Shown: piece after piece, positions 25,595 to 34,385 of the stretch
How positions within the stretch are numbered: position 1 is the stretch's first letter
How the letters are laid out: each line of letters begins with the position of its first letter
DNA from: Gammaproteobacteria bacterium
GTDB lineage: Bacteria; Pseudomonadota; Gammaproteobacteria; Steroidobacterales; Steroidobacteraceae
Direction of reading: 5' to 3'
Assembly (NCBI GenBank): GCA_028293745.1
Contig: JAQGOF010000047.1
Location: 1 to 64,000, forward strand
DNA: 64,000 nucleotides
Translations under genes and position numbers: made by a program
The notes under the pieces: generated by a model
The model's input: the letters and a program-made list of their open reading frames with translations, nothing else
Told to the model about the DNA's origin: nothing
Database searches by the model: none

Positions 25595-27031
25595 ATGATC
25601 CTTTTGTTGATGGTTGAGGACGACGACGCTGCGGCGGAGCTTACGCTTCGGGCTCTAAACTCGAGCGGCTTGCCCTGTGCCTGCGATCGGGTCGTCAATG
25701 AAGTCGAATTTCGCAGGGCGCTTGATTGCGGACCTGACCTCATCCTGTCCGACTCCAACGTACCCGGCTTTGATGGTTTCGCGGCGCTGTCCATCGCGAA
25801 AGGCGAACGACCCGGGACACCGTTCATTTTCGTGTGCGGACTTCTCGACGAAGCTGTCGCGCGGCGCGCTCTTAAAGCGGGAGCGGCCGATTACGTCGCG
25901 AAGTCGCAGCTCGATCGCCTTGCGCCCGCTGTTCGGTCGGCACTGGACTCAGGACACGGGAGGCTACGCCGTACGTCCGACCGCGGTCAGCCACCAGTCG
26001 GAGCTTTGGACCCAAACGATACGGCCGCGCACTTGCTCGAGCGACGAGACACTCTTGATCGGACGCTGCGTCCTCGGGACGATTCAACACTTTCCGCAGT
26101 TCTGAGCCGCACACCACCCATTCCAGTGGCGTTGGTGATGCTTCGATCCAACTCTGCGCTCGAGCGCTACGTCAAGGTGCTCAACAATGCCGAGATCGAG
26201 ATCGAAGTCGTTCACGACTCCCGTGATGCCATCGGCAGATTGGCTGAACGCACCCATGCGGTGATGTTTACGGATCAACTCGACCTGGTTAGGGAAGCGC
26301 GCCAACTGGAAATGGGGTCCGCGACGCACATCGTGTTCATCGACCGCAGCGACACCGCCGGGCCTTCTGACGCCTTGCGCGCGGGTGCGAATGAGATCGT
26401 CCCGGCAGACGCCCGAGGCGAGCGATTCTGGGCGCACATGACCATCGTGCGGCGTTTGGTCAGCTTTGCAGCTTCGTTGCAATCGGCCATCACCGGCAAT
26501 CGCATTCTCTCCACCATCGACGAACTCACCCGTTGTGGTAATCGACGCTTTTTCGAGCAGCAGTTCCCTCGCGAGGTTGCCCGCGCAATGCGTTTCCGGC
26601 GACCGCTCTCGCTCCTGATGTGCGATATCGATCATTTTAAAGCGGTCAACGACCGGAACGGACATCAGACAGGAGATGAGGTGTTACGCGAGTTCGGCGA
26701 ACGCCTTACCCATGGCCTTCGCCTCGGGCAGGATTGGGCGGCGCGGATTGGAGGCGAGGAGTTTGCTATCGTACTGCCGGAAACAGGGCAATCCGAGGCC
26801 GTGGCAATAGCGCAGAGACTGTGTGAGCGTGTCAGCGCTTCCGCCTTCATCACCTCCGGAGCGGCAATATCGGTCACGGCGAGCTTTGGAGCGTGCGGAG
26901 TGCAGAGCCCGACTTCCGAATGGACGGGATTGCCCGAAAAAATGGTCCTGGCGGCCGATTCCGCACTGTACGAGAGCAAGCGAGCGGGCCGCAATCGAGT
27001 AACGGACGGCACCACGAAGATTGGCGCTTGA
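25595..27031 (+). CDS. Receiver-GGDEF diguanylate cyclase
   Basis: A 478-residue response regulator predicted to make cyclic di-GMP. The N-terminal receiver (1-115) has the phospho-Asp D53 in LILSDSNVPG and Lys K103. A second, degenerate receiver-like segment spans about 175-290. The C-terminal GGDEF domain (about 300-470) carries GGEEF at 386-390, a sequence compatible with activity, and CDIDHFKAVND for nucleotide and metal binding. The inhibitory RxxD site before the motif reads LGQD, so product inhibition may be lost. It lies 162 bases after the His-less hybrid kinase in the same direction, suggesting a functional pair. The partner that phosphorylates it is not obvious. Confidence 0.88.
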   Translation: MILLLMVEDDDAAAELTLRALNSSGLPCACDRVVNEVEFRRALDCGPDLILSDSNVPGFDGFAALSIAKGERPGTPFIFVCGLLDEAVARRALKAGAADYVAKSQLDRLAPAVRSALDSGHGRLRRTSDRGQPPVGALDPNDTAAHLLERRDTLDRTLRPRDDSTLSAVLSRTPPIPVALVMLRSNSALERYVKVLNNAEIEIEVVHDSRDAIGRLAERTHAVMFTDQLDLVREARQLEMGSATHIVFIDRSDTAGPSDALRAGANEIVPADARGERFWAHMTIVRRLVSFAASLQSAITGNRILSTIDELTRCGNRRFFEQQFPREVARAMRFRRPLSLLMCDIDHFKAVNDRNGHQTGDEVLREFGERLTHGLRLGQDWAARIGGEEFAIVLPETGQSEAVAIAQRLCERVSASAFITSGAAISVTASFGACGVQSPTSEWTGLPEKMVLAADSALYESKRAGRNRVTDGTTKIGA

Positions 27032-27040
27032 TTTGCGCTC

Positions 27041-27529
27041 CTATCCTCTGAGCGGCTCGACGTGGTGATCATAGCGAGCATCGACGTCAGGATTGGGACT
27101 GAGATCCAGGGACGCTCGGAACTGATCATAGCGCTGGCTGGCGGCCGCTTCCCGATCGCGCATCCGCGCCCAGACCGGAAGACCAAGGGCTTCTGGATAC
27201 CGAGCCGCGTAAGCACGCAGCGCGGCGACCGCATGTGCGGCATCCGATCGCCAGTGACCACGATATAGCGGATAGCATTCGTCCAAGCGCTTGAAGAAGT
27301 GATTGTATCCAACATTGCACGCGTACAGCGGATCGCAAGTCATCCGGGCAATCGCCTCGGGTGTCAGCACACTGCAGAGGTGCGCGGCGGAAAAGTGAGC
27401 CATCCACCCGAGAATGCAACCTACATCGTCCGAGCACAGTGGAATCCTGTTGGACGTGTAATGATAGCAGCGCGGATTCTTTTCGATGTGATTTGCGGTT
27501 TTCAATACCAACTCTTTGGTAGAGAGCAT
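27041..27529 (-). CDS. Hypothetical protein
   Basis: A 162-residue protein of no recognised family. ATG 27529 (MLSTKELVLK) is preferred because GGGAGG lies seven bases upstream; another ATG six bases earlier is possible. It has no signal peptide or membrane helix. Several Cys and His residues cluster (NPRCYHYTSN, LCSDDVGCILG, MTCDPLYACN), which could bind metal or form disulfides. It ends nine bases from the convergent diguanylate cyclase gene. A longer upstream reading frame gives Pro/Arg-rich sequence and is unlikely to be translated. Confidence 0.6.
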   Translation of the reverse strand: MLSTKELVLKTANHIEKNPRCYHYTSNRIPLCSDDVGCILGWMAHFSAAHLCSVLTPEAIARMTCDPLYACNVGYNHFFKRLDECYPLYRGHWRSDAAHAVAALRAYAARYPEALGLPVWARMRDREAAASQRYDQFRASLDLSPNPDVDARYDHHVEPLRG

Positions 27530-27827
27530 CGCCATACCTCCCCGGGGGCCGGGCCTGAATCCGGACATGTTCGACCGGACGGCGGTGGACGGCCGCCGCG
27601 CCAGCTGCGCCCTGGCTAGTCGATCGAAACCGCAGGCTGACAATTGGCAAATGGACCGCGGAACTGGGGCCGGACCGTCCGCCTGGCTGTCGCGAGGTGT
27701 TCCTTTGCGAAAGAAGTGAATTCTCACGGTTGCTCCAGGTTTATGCAGATGGACCGCGAGTATTGCCGCCGTCAACTTTGCGTTGTAAAGTCAACGCGTG
27801 AGGAAATCCCGGAGATGGCCGCCGCCA

Positions 27828-28280
27828 ATGAGACGCATTTGCGAGTTCGGCCGCGCGCTTGCCTTCGCTTGCGCGCTGATAGGGCCGGCGCAGGCGGCTG
27901 AGCTGAGCGAGCTGGATGGTCTGCAGGGCAGAGTCGTTTATCTGGACTTCTGGGCTTCCTGGTGCGAGCCGTGCCGGCAATCATTTCCCTGGATGCAGCG
28001 AATGAAGCAAAGCTATGAGACGCGTGGCTTGACCATCATCGCGGTGAACCTGGATCACGATCGCGCGGATGCTGAATCTTTTCTGAAGCGTCTCAACCCG
28101 GATTTTGAAATTCGCTTCGACCCGGGCGGGAAATGGGCGGAAAGATTCCAACTTCGTGGTATGCCCACGAGCGTCGTCATAGACCGCCACGGCGTCGTGC
28201 GGTTCACCCACGTTGGATTCCGCCCTGATGATGGGCGGGAGTACGCCCGGCAGATCGAAGAGCTGTTGGCGGAACACTGA
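27828..28280 (+). CDS. TlpA-like periplasmic thioredoxin
   Basis: A 150-residue exported thioredoxin-fold protein. A signal peptide (ALAFACALIGPAQA) precedes the domain. The redox site is WCEPC (C46, C49), and the cis-Pro loop is GMPTSVV. The insert typical of TlpA/ResA proteins is present (VNLDHDRADAESFLKRLNPDF). ATG 27828 is used, although its GGAG is far upstream; GTG 27798 is an alternative. It is the first gene of a cluster with the DUF4266 lipoprotein (17 bases downstream), the DUF3570 protein and an ApbE flavin transferase. A role in reducing periplasmic disulfides for that cluster is inferred from position. Confidence 0.88.
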   Translation: MRRICEFGRALAFACALIGPAQAAELSELDGLQGRVVYLDFWASWCEPCRQSFPWMQRMKQSYETRGLTIIAVNLDHDRADAESFLKRLNPDFEIRFDPGGKWAERFQLRGMPTSVVIDRHGVVRFTHVGFRPDDGREYARQIEELLAEH

Positions 28281-28296
28281 ATGAGGGAGGTCGAAG

Positions 28297-28527
28297 ATGG
28301 CGAGACGCAAATGTATTCTTTTGTGTGAGCTCATCGCGCTGTGCTCACTGACAGTGGGCTGCAGCTCAGTGGGGGTGAAACCGTGGCAGCGCGAGCTGTT
28401 GTCACGCCAGGATATGCGGCCCGCTGGCAACGGTCTGGATGAGGCAATCGATGACCACATGTATTTCAGCAAGGAAGCTTCATCGGGCGGCCGATCTTTC
28501 GGCGGCGGAGGTTGTGGATGCAATTAG
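28297..28527 (+). CDS. DUF4266 lipoprotein
   Basis: A 76-residue predicted lipoprotein with GGGAGG before its ATG. The lipobox LTVGC gives C22 as the lipidated residue. The mature part contains the DUF4266 signature VKPWQRELLSRQDM, DDHMYFSKEASSGG, and the C-terminal GGGGCGCN with two Cys separated by one Gly. The function is unknown. The family is usually encoded next to DUF3570 and ApbE genes, as here. The final codons overlap the start of the DUF3570 gene by 10 bases, so translation is coupled. The terminal Cys pair could bind metal or be a thioredoxin substrate; both are inference. Confidence 0.85.
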   Translation: MARRKCILLCELIALCSLTVGCSSVGVKPWQRELLSRQDMRPAGNGLDEAIDDHMYFSKEASSGGRSFGGGGCGCN

Positions 28528-29834
28528 GCGCCGATGCTGGAAGCCTGCGTCGAAGGTTGATCGCCGCGAGCTGTGCGCTTCTCGGGTCGTCCGCGGCTCG
28601 TGCCGGGCAGGGTTCCTTCACAGAGCAGCTCGGACGGTTGATGGAGGACTGGAAGATCCAGTCGGCACTGGCGTACTACCGGGAGGACGGCCGCATACAG
28701 GCGATCGAGCCGGTTATCAGTGCGGTTCGGGACTTATCCGACGGCGGCAAGCTCGCTCTGAATTTCACCTTCGACAGCCTGTCGGGGAGTAGTCCAAATG
28801 GGGCGCTTCCGAGTCATGTCGCACAGACATTTGCCTCGCCATCCGCCAAGAGCCTCGCGAGTGCGCGCCACTTGTACACGATTTCCCCTGGGCGCTTGCC
28901 GGCAGATCCCCATTACAGTGACGCTCGCGTTGCCGGTGGGGCCGACTGGACACTTGCACTTTCCAGGCTCACACGTCTGAATGTGGGTGGAAAGTTCTCG
29001 TACGAGGATGATTTTTACTCTGCCACTGTCAATGCCGGCGTGGAGCAGGACTTCAATGACAAGAACACCACGGTATCGTTGGGAGTCAGCAGTGAAAATG
29101 ACTTCCTGCAGCCCATCGGCGGAGCTCCCGCGCCGCTCAGCGACTACAGCTTATTCCAAAAGGGCGGGCACGAGACCAAGCGCGGCCAGGGGCTGCTGCT
29201 CGGCCTGACCCAGGTCATGAGCCGCAACTGGCTGTCCGAGGTCAATCTGTCGTTGGATCGATTCTCGGGATATCTGAATGATCCTTACAAGCTCGTCTCG
29301 GTTATCGACGCCGCTGGCGATCCCGCCGCGTACGTTTACGAGAACCGGCCCGGGTCCCGTACCCGAAGAAGCGTTTACCTGGACAATCGTGTCGCCTGGG
29401 AGCGCGCGTCCGTTGGTCTCGCACTGCGCTACATGACCGATACGTGGGGTATCCATTCGGATACTGCGCAGTTCAGACTGCGTTGGTGGGCCCCGGGAAG
29501 GGACCAGTACTTCGAGCCGAGCGTGCGGTGGTACCGGCAGTCGGCGGCGGACTTCTACAGACCCTGGATCGCAGCGGATTCCGCCCAGGAAAACTATGTG
29601 TCCGCCGATTCCCGGCTGGCGGCGTTTCACGCCCTGACATTCGGGCTGAAGTACGGAATCGGGCTGACCGATCGCCTCGGCGGAATTGGCCGGCAAGGAG
29701 CTGAATTCAACGTTCGGCTGGAATATTACCAGCAGACGATTCAGAACGGACCGGTCGCGCCCGCGGCGCTGCAGGGACTCGACCTGTACCCCAGTCTCAA
29801 AGCCGTGCTGCTGCAGATTGGCTTCAACTACTGA
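28518..29834 (+). CDS. DUF3570 outer-membrane-type protein with a flavinylation-like motif
   Basis: A 438-residue exported protein. ATG 28518 is chosen because GGAGG lies six bases upstream inside the preceding gene. The signal peptide runs to about AARAGQG. The mature chain has alternating polar/aromatic strands, ends in GFNY, and looks like a beta barrel. DUF3570 proteins have no assigned function. Residues 86-92 read DSLSGSS followed by PNGA, resembling the D-x-x-(S/T)-G-A-(S/T) site to which ApbE attaches FMN, except that the Ala is Ser. An ApbE gene follows immediately. That this protein is flavinylated is inference. Confidence 0.82.
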   Translation: MQLGADAGSLRRRLIAASCALLGSSAARAGQGSFTEQLGRLMEDWKIQSALAYYREDGRIQAIEPVISAVRDLSDGGKLALNFTFDSLSGSSPNGALPSHVAQTFASPSAKSLASARHLYTISPGRLPADPHYSDARVAGGADWTLALSRLTRLNVGGKFSYEDDFYSATVNAGVEQDFNDKNTTVSLGVSSENDFLQPIGGAPAPLSDYSLFQKGGHETKRGQGLLLGLTQVMSRNWLSEVNLSLDRFSGYLNDPYKLVSVIDAAGDPAAYVYENRPGSRTRRSVYLDNRVAWERASVGLALRYMTDTWGIHSDTAQFRLRWWAPGRDQYFEPSVRWYRQSAADFYRPWIAADSAQENYVSADSRLAAFHALTFGLKYGIGLTDRLGGIGRQGAEFNVRLEYYQQTIQNGPVAPAALQGLDLYPSLKAVLLQIGFNY

Positions 29835-29856
29835 CAGGGATCCTGCAGGTCCTATT

Positions 29857-30729
29857 CTGCTGGAGCAACGCGAGAGCGATGTCATTGCCGTCCGATTCAG
29901 CGCAATGGCCGGTCCTTGCGAGGTGCTGCTGCCCACGACGGAGCATAGCGCGCGCGAGCTGGGCGAGGTCGCAGCTGTTGAAGCATGGCGCATCGAGAGG
30001 AAGTACAGTCGCTATCGTAAGGACAGCGTCCTGGCCTGGATCCACGCCCAGCGGGGGTCCACTGTACGCCTCGATGAGGAGACCGCCTCGCTCATCGACT
30101 TCGCCCAACAATGTTTTGAGATCAGTGATGGGCTGTTCGACATTACCTCCGGAATCCTGCGGCGCGCGTGGAAATTCGACGGTTCCGACCGTGTTCCGGA
30201 TGCCGCCGCCGTGCAGAGTCTTCTGCCCCTCATCGGGTTCAATAAGCTTCGCTGGCGCAGCCCGTTCCTGACGGTACCCGATGGGATGGAGCTGGATCTG
30301 GGGGGCCTGGGCAAGGAGTATGCAGTCGACACGGCCTATGACCTGCTCATGGCCCGCAGTCCCGTGCCATTCCTGGTCAATTTCGGCGGCGATCTGCGCG
30401 CCAGCAGGCCATTGCCCCATGGACCCTGGAAAGTAGGAATCGAGCGCCCGGGTGCTGTCCAGAACGCCGCGATGATGTTGGATCTCGAATACGGAGCGCT
30501 TGCAACCAGCGGCGACTCGCACCGATTTCTCCTCAAAGATGGCGTGCGCTTCGGCCACGTGTTGGATCCGCGCACGGGCTGGCCGGTCCCGGATGCGCCG
30601 CGTTCGGTCACAGTCGCAGCCAGCAGTTGCACTGAAGCGGGACTGCTGTCCACGCTTGCGATGTTGAAGGGGGCTCAGGCACAGCGGTTTCTTCAGGAAC
30701 AGGCAGTACGATACTGGCTGCTCCGCTGA
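29857..30729 (+). CDS. ApbE-type FAD:protein FMN transferase, start uncertain
   Basis: A roughly 290-residue ApbE-family enzyme that transfers FMN from FAD to Thr/Ser of target proteins outside the cytoplasm. Family motifs are LDLGGLGKEYAVD, NFGGDLRA, ATSGDSHRF and HVLDPRTGWPV; the metal/flavin region near CTEAGLLSTLAML is also present. The first ATG in frame is 29905, but family-like sequence (DVIAVRFSAMAGPCEV) extends before it. No ATG, GTG or TTG exists between the DUF3570 stop and that point. CTG 29857 or 29860 with CAGG upstream is the best guess, so the entry begins there. No signal peptide is visible. It is the last gene of the redox cluster. Confidence 0.82.
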   Translation: MLEQRESDVIAVRFSAMAGPCEVLLPTTEHSARELGEVAAVEAWRIERKYSRYRKDSVLAWIHAQRGSTVRLDEETASLIDFAQQCFEISDGLFDITSGILRRAWKFDGSDRVPDAAAVQSLLPLIGFNKLRWRSPFLTVPDGMELDLGGLGKEYAVDTAYDLLMARSPVPFLVNFGGDLRASRPLPHGPWKVGIERPGAVQNAAMMLDLEYGALATSGDSHRFLLKDGVRFGHVLDPRTGWPVPDAPRSVTVAASSCTEAGLLSTLAMLKGAQAQRFLQEQAVRYWLLR

Positions 30730-30896
30730 CCCATTGTGCCTGTGTGAATCGGCCCGGTGTCAGCCCGCCGCGTTCGAACTGCCGGAACTTGCAGGCCCGT
30801 GGGGCTGTCCAAAAGCGCGCCGATCAGGGAACCGCTCGAGGCGCAATGTTTCATAAGAAGACCCCATTGCAACAAACTGTTACGGTTTACCCCGCA

Positions 30897-30927
30897 GAAA
30901 CACATTGGAAACTGTTTCGGCGGTTTC
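30897..30927. promoter_or_regulatory. GAAAC/GTTTC repeat cluster upstream of the OmpR-type regulator
   Basis: GAAAC occurs at 30897 and 30908 and GTTTC at 30914 and 30923, so the region holds an inverted repeat (GAAAC-T-GTTTC) with outer copies spaced about one DNA turn. It lies 41 bases before the regulator ATG, a plausible autoregulatory site for an OmpR-family protein. Confidence 0.4.
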
Positions 30928-30967
30928 GTGCACGTCGGGGCGGCGAGCCTGCGTGTAATTGACCGCA

Positions 30968-31684
30968 ATGCCCTCACGTATTCTCATCGTGGAGGACGAT
31001 CTGCGCGCACGTGCGCTGCTCGAAGAGTTCCTGGTACGGCACGGACTGTCGGTCACCACCCTTGGCAGTGGGGAGCAGGTCGCCGAGGTTGTCTCCCGAG
31101 AGTGCGTCAGTCTCGTATTGCTCGACGTCATGCTTCCGGGGGAGGACGGCTTGTCGATCTGCAAGCGTCTGCGCGCAACCGGCGCCAAAGTCCCTGTCAT
31201 CATGTTGACCGCCAAAGCAGAGACCGTGGATCGGATCGTAGGCCTGGAAATCGGTGCCGACGACTACGTGGTCAAACCCTTCGAACCTCGGGAGCTGCTT
31301 GCCAGAATTGGGGCGGTACTGCGCCGGCATGACGGGCGCGCCACCCCGGACGCACCTGGCCATTCACGCCTGGTGCATAGCTTCGGACCTTTCGAGCTCG
31401 ATGTGGACCGGCGCAGGCTGACCAGGTCGGGACAGGTCATCGTACTGACGAAGGGAGAGTTCGCCGTACTCGAGGTCTTGAGCAGTCATCCGCGCCAACC
31501 GCTGTCGCGGGAGCGCTTGTTCAAGCTTTCGCGTCATCGCAGCTTCGTCATCGCGGATCGCAGCATGGATATTCAGATCTCCCGGCTGCGCCGCCTGATC
31601 GAGGTTGACGTTTCGCGGCCCTGTTATATCCAGACCGTGTGGGGCTTCGGATACGTATTCGTTCCGGAGGGGGACGCACAGTGA
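30968..31684 (+). CDS. OmpR-family response regulator
   Basis: A 238-residue response regulator. Its receiver has acidic pair E9/D10/D11, phospho-Asp D53 in LLDVMLPGEDG, Thr in MLTAK and Lys in VVKPFEP. The C-terminal winged helix (FELDVDRRRLTRSGQVIVLTKGEF; VWGFGYVF at the end) is of the OmpR type. ATG 30968 begins the receiver strand; the TTG nine bases upstream is less likely. Its stop overlaps the GTG of the sensor kinase gene. It follows the redox cluster by 238 bases and is the best candidate to regulate it, though that link is positional only. Confidence 0.93.
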   Translation: MPSRILIVEDDLRARALLEEFLVRHGLSVTTLGSGEQVAEVVSRECVSLVLLDVMLPGEDGLSICKRLRATGAKVPVIMLTAKAETVDRIVGLEIGADDYVVKPFEPRELLARIGAVLRRHDGRATPDAPGHSRLVHSFGPFELDVDRRRLTRSGQVIVLTKGEFAVLEVLSSHPRQPLSRERLFKLSRHRSFVIADRSMDIQISRLRRLIEVDVSRPCYIQTVWGFGYVFVPEGDAQ

Positions 31685-32976
31685 GACGCATATCCAATCG
31701 TCTCCTGGTCCGGACAGCGTTGTTGTTTGCCCTGCTGCTGATAATCAGTCAGGTCGCGTGGATTGCCGTGGGCAGCCTCATCTTTCTCAAACCGCTGCGC
31801 GTCGGGTACGTGACGCAACTGGCAACGTACGTGAAGCTGGCTCGGTCGGCGCTGGCGTCAATGCCCCGCGACGCCCGTCCTGCGTTTCTGGAACAGGTGA
31901 ACGGGCAGTCCAGCATCAGGGTCATGCCCATCTACCCCCCGTACGGTGAGGCGGCGGCGCCGGACCGGGAATTCCCCCCACCCATGGCGACGAGTCTGCG
32001 CAGCATAGCGGGCAATGACGTGAGCGCGAGAATGGGCAATCCGGAAGCGAATACGTGGATTCGTTTCGTGGCCGATAGCCAGCCCTATTGGCTCGTCGTT
32101 TCCCCAGGCCGTCCCCGGTTCCCGGTCCCACTGATCACATCGGTCGTGATCGCATTGGTCGTTTCAAGCGGTGGCGCCTACTTGTTGCTCGCCCCGTTGA
32201 ACCGCCGGCTACATGCGGTGTTGGATGCCTTTCGCGCCATCGGCAGGGGGGAAATACCTGCGAAGGTGGCGGTCGAAGGTCCGGAGGAAATACGGGAACT
32301 GAGCCGGGGTTTCAATCAAATGAGCGAAGGACTTCAGCGACTGGATGCCGAGCGCCGACTCATGCTGGCCGGGATCTCGCATGACCTGCGCTCGCCGCTC
32401 GTGCGGTTGCGCCTCAATGTCGAGTTGAGCAAGCCCGGGCTGGATTCCACCACTGCCGGTGCGATGGTCAGGGACATCAAAGAGATCGATGCGATTCTTG
32501 GTCAGTTTCTCGAGTTCGCACGCGACGAGTCGGGCGAGCCTTCGCAACAATGTGACGTCAATGCCGTCGTGTCAGAGGTATGCGCTGGTTATCAACTGTC
32601 CGGCCACGATGTCAATACGGTGCTCCGGCCGGTAGGGCTTGCAAATCTGCGCGTGGTCGGCGTCCGGCGTCTGGTCACGAATCTCGTGGATAACGCGGTG
32701 CGTTACGCAGAGAAGGAAATAGAGGTTGCGACGAGCCGGAACGACGACGACCACATTGTTGTGACCGTCGAGGATCGGGGCCCCGGCATTCGAACTGTCA
32801 GTCCCGATGCGCTGATCAAACCTTTCGCGCGGGAAGATGTTTCCCGCAGCAAGCCCGGTTCGGGACTCGGACTGACCATGGTCGACAGGATAGCGCGCGC
32901 ACACGGGGGTTCCGTCAAGCTCATGAACCGTCCCGACGGGGGGCTCCTGGTTGTCGTGACCCTGGGCGCCCAATAA
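31681..32976 (+). CDS. EnvZ-like sensor histidine kinase
   Basis: A 431-residue inner-membrane sensor. GTG 31681 overlaps the regulator's stop (GTGA). It has helix 1 (TALLFALLLIISQVAWIAVGS), a periplasmic region of about 110 residues, helix 2 (PLITSVVIALVVSSGGAYLLL), a HAMP domain, an H-box with His234 in GISHDLRSPL, and a HATPase domain (NLVDNAVRYA, DRGPGI, GSGLGLTMV). This layout matches EnvZ and relatives. The periplasmic sensor region is Pro-rich and has no named domain. Partner of the OmpR-type regulator. Confidence 0.93.
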   Translation: MRRISNRLLVRTALLFALLLIISQVAWIAVGSLIFLKPLRVGYVTQLATYVKLARSALASMPRDARPAFLEQVNGQSSIRVMPIYPPYGEAAAPDREFPPPMATSLRSIAGNDVSARMGNPEANTWIRFVADSQPYWLVVSPGRPRFPVPLITSVVIALVVSSGGAYLLLAPLNRRLHAVLDAFRAIGRGEIPAKVAVEGPEEIRELSRGFNQMSEGLQRLDAERRLMLAGISHDLRSPLVRLRLNVELSKPGLDSTTAGAMVRDIKEIDAILGQFLEFARDESGEPSQQCDVNAVVSEVCAGYQLSGHDVNTVLRPVGLANLRVVGVRRLVTNLVDNAVRYAEKEIEVATSRNDDDHIVVTVEDRGPGIRTVSPDALIKPFAREDVSRSKPGSGLGLTMVDRIARAHGGSVKLMNRPDGGLLVVVTLGAQ

Positions 32977-33010
32977 TGTGGTGGAGTCCGGTAAGAGCGG
33001 AGTGTACGCC

Positions 33011-33039
33011 ATGCGCCGGGGGAATCGCCCCCGGCGCAT
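33011..33039. terminator. Strong bidirectional hairpin terminator
   Basis: ATGCGCCGGGGG-AATCG-CCCCCGGCGCAT is a perfect 12-bp stem with a five-base loop, between the convergent sensor kinase and DUF4397 genes. There is no T tract, but stem strength and position support a shared transcript end. Confidence 0.7.
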
Positions 33040-33068
33040 CGCCACTCGAGGCCTGTTGGGTCCGATGC

Positions 33069-34385
33069 TCAGCGGTCCTTGCGCAGAGTCCCATTCACTG
33101 GCGAGCTTCCGCCGCCCGCCATGAACATCGTGTACACCCCGGCGGCGTCCAGTGTGAGGGTCGTCTTGGTCAACAGGGTGGCAGACGTGGTTGTATCGAT
33201 GACATCCACCTCGTTGTTCGTCCCGCTGGCGAATTGCGCCAGGGTGGAAGCCGTTCCCAGCGTCACACCCGTGGCGCCCGTCTGGAAGTTGACCAACAGA
33301 GTCAGCGGGTCTCCGAGCCCGGACATGCCATTGAGCATCCGCACCCTGGACTTGCTGGCGAGGCTCGCGGGCAAGGTGTTATCATCGGCGATCAGGGTCG
33401 TCTGCGTGCCGCTCGAATTGCTCCAAACCAGGAACGTGTAATCTCCGCCCGCCGCGAGTGTCTGATTCGGGACAGTAACCGCCGTGCCGTCCACGTTGAG
33501 AGTGAACGGCAGGCTGCCAGCATTGACCAGGGTATACGTACCGCCGATAACGCCGACCGTGGCGTTAGTCAGTATGTTCGCACCGCTGACGGTGACATTG
33601 ACGGCCGTTCCGTTTGCGATGCCTACTGCGCCACGAACGCGCGCTTGCGTAGTGTTATATGTCGTGAGAGAGCCTTGCTGAGGCAGGAGAGACACGTTGA
33701 CGAGCATGCCTCCCGTGGTCGAAGTGAGTAGCAGCGAATTAACGCTCGTGTCATTGAAGGTCACCTGCGCCACGTCCGCCCGTAAGTCGCTGGTGTTTCC
33801 GGTCCCGATCACGCGCACGCGATAGTTGCCGCTGGTCACCGTTATCGTGGAGGTACCTCCCGCGGCGATGTTGCTGATGAGCGCGGAGGCGTTTACCAGG
33901 TCCGTGGTGCTGTCGGTCAAATACACATCCACGTTGCCGGCTTCGGAGGCGTTGATCACGCTCACCTTGGTGTAGCCGGTGTTTGCGCTGGCCTGATCTT
34001 CGCCTATCTTCACCGTCGCGAAGTTTCCAGAGGAGCCATAGCCCACATACGTGGTATGCGAGCTATCCGTCAGGTTCTCGCTGCCGTCAGTCGCCAGCGC
34101 ACTCGACACGCCATTTTTCCGGAACTCCAGCGAATAGGTGCCCGAACCGATCGCCGCGTAATTGCTGACGGTCTCGTACGCCACCCCCTGCATCTGGGCA
34201 GTGTAGTTCGGAGTGGTGTTACCGTTATTGCTCGCGTACAGGTCGAGCGAAGTGTATCCAGTGCTCACATTCAGCAGACGCACGTTGGCCGTGCCGCTGC
34301 TACCGTTGCCGCAACCGCTGAGGCTTACAACAGCGGCTGCCAGCATCGCGGCGACGCTGATCGGAGGACGAAATGTGCTGCGCAT
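33069..34385 (-). CDS. DUF4397 surface lipoprotein
   Basis: A 438-residue predicted lipoprotein with lipobox LSGC (C25) followed by GNGSSG. The mature part is Ser/Thr/Asn-rich, beta-strand-rich and contains two DUF4397-type repeats (ANVRLLNVSTGYTSLDLYASN; TKVSVINASEAGNVDVYLTDS). The family is found in exported proteins of unknown, possibly adhesive, role. ATG 34385 is taken as the start because it begins the signal peptide; upstream in-frame codons give unrelated Arg/Pro-rich sequence. It is expressed leftward, away from bamA. The unusually high Thr/Ser and low Cys/Trp content fits a secreted protein. Confidence 0.82.
   Translation of the reverse strand: MRSTFRPPISVAAMLAAAVVSLSGCGNGSSGTANVRLLNVSTGYTSLDLYASNNGNTTPNYTAQMQGVAYETVSNYAAIGSGTYSLEFRKNGVSSALATDGSENLTDSSHTTYVGYGSSGNFATVKIGEDQASANTGYTKVSVINASEAGNVDVYLTDSTTDLVNASALISNIAAGGTSTITVTSGNYRVRVIGTGNTSDLRADVAQVTFNDTSVNSLLLTSTTGGMLVNVSLLPQQGSLTTYNTTQARVRGAVGIANGTAVNVTVSGANILTNATVGVIGGTYTLVNAGSLPFTLNVDGTAVTVPNQTLAAGGDYTFLVWSNSSGTQTTLIADDNTLPASLASKSRVRMLNGMSGLGDPLTLLVNFQTGATGVTLGTASTLAQFASGTNNEVDVIDTTTSATLLTKTTLTLDAAGVYTMFMAGGGSSPVNGTLRKDR

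Noticed and set aside
29686-29856. TTG at 29686 as ApbE start
   Set aside because: It lies inside the DUF3570 gene and adds sequence with no ApbE similarity.
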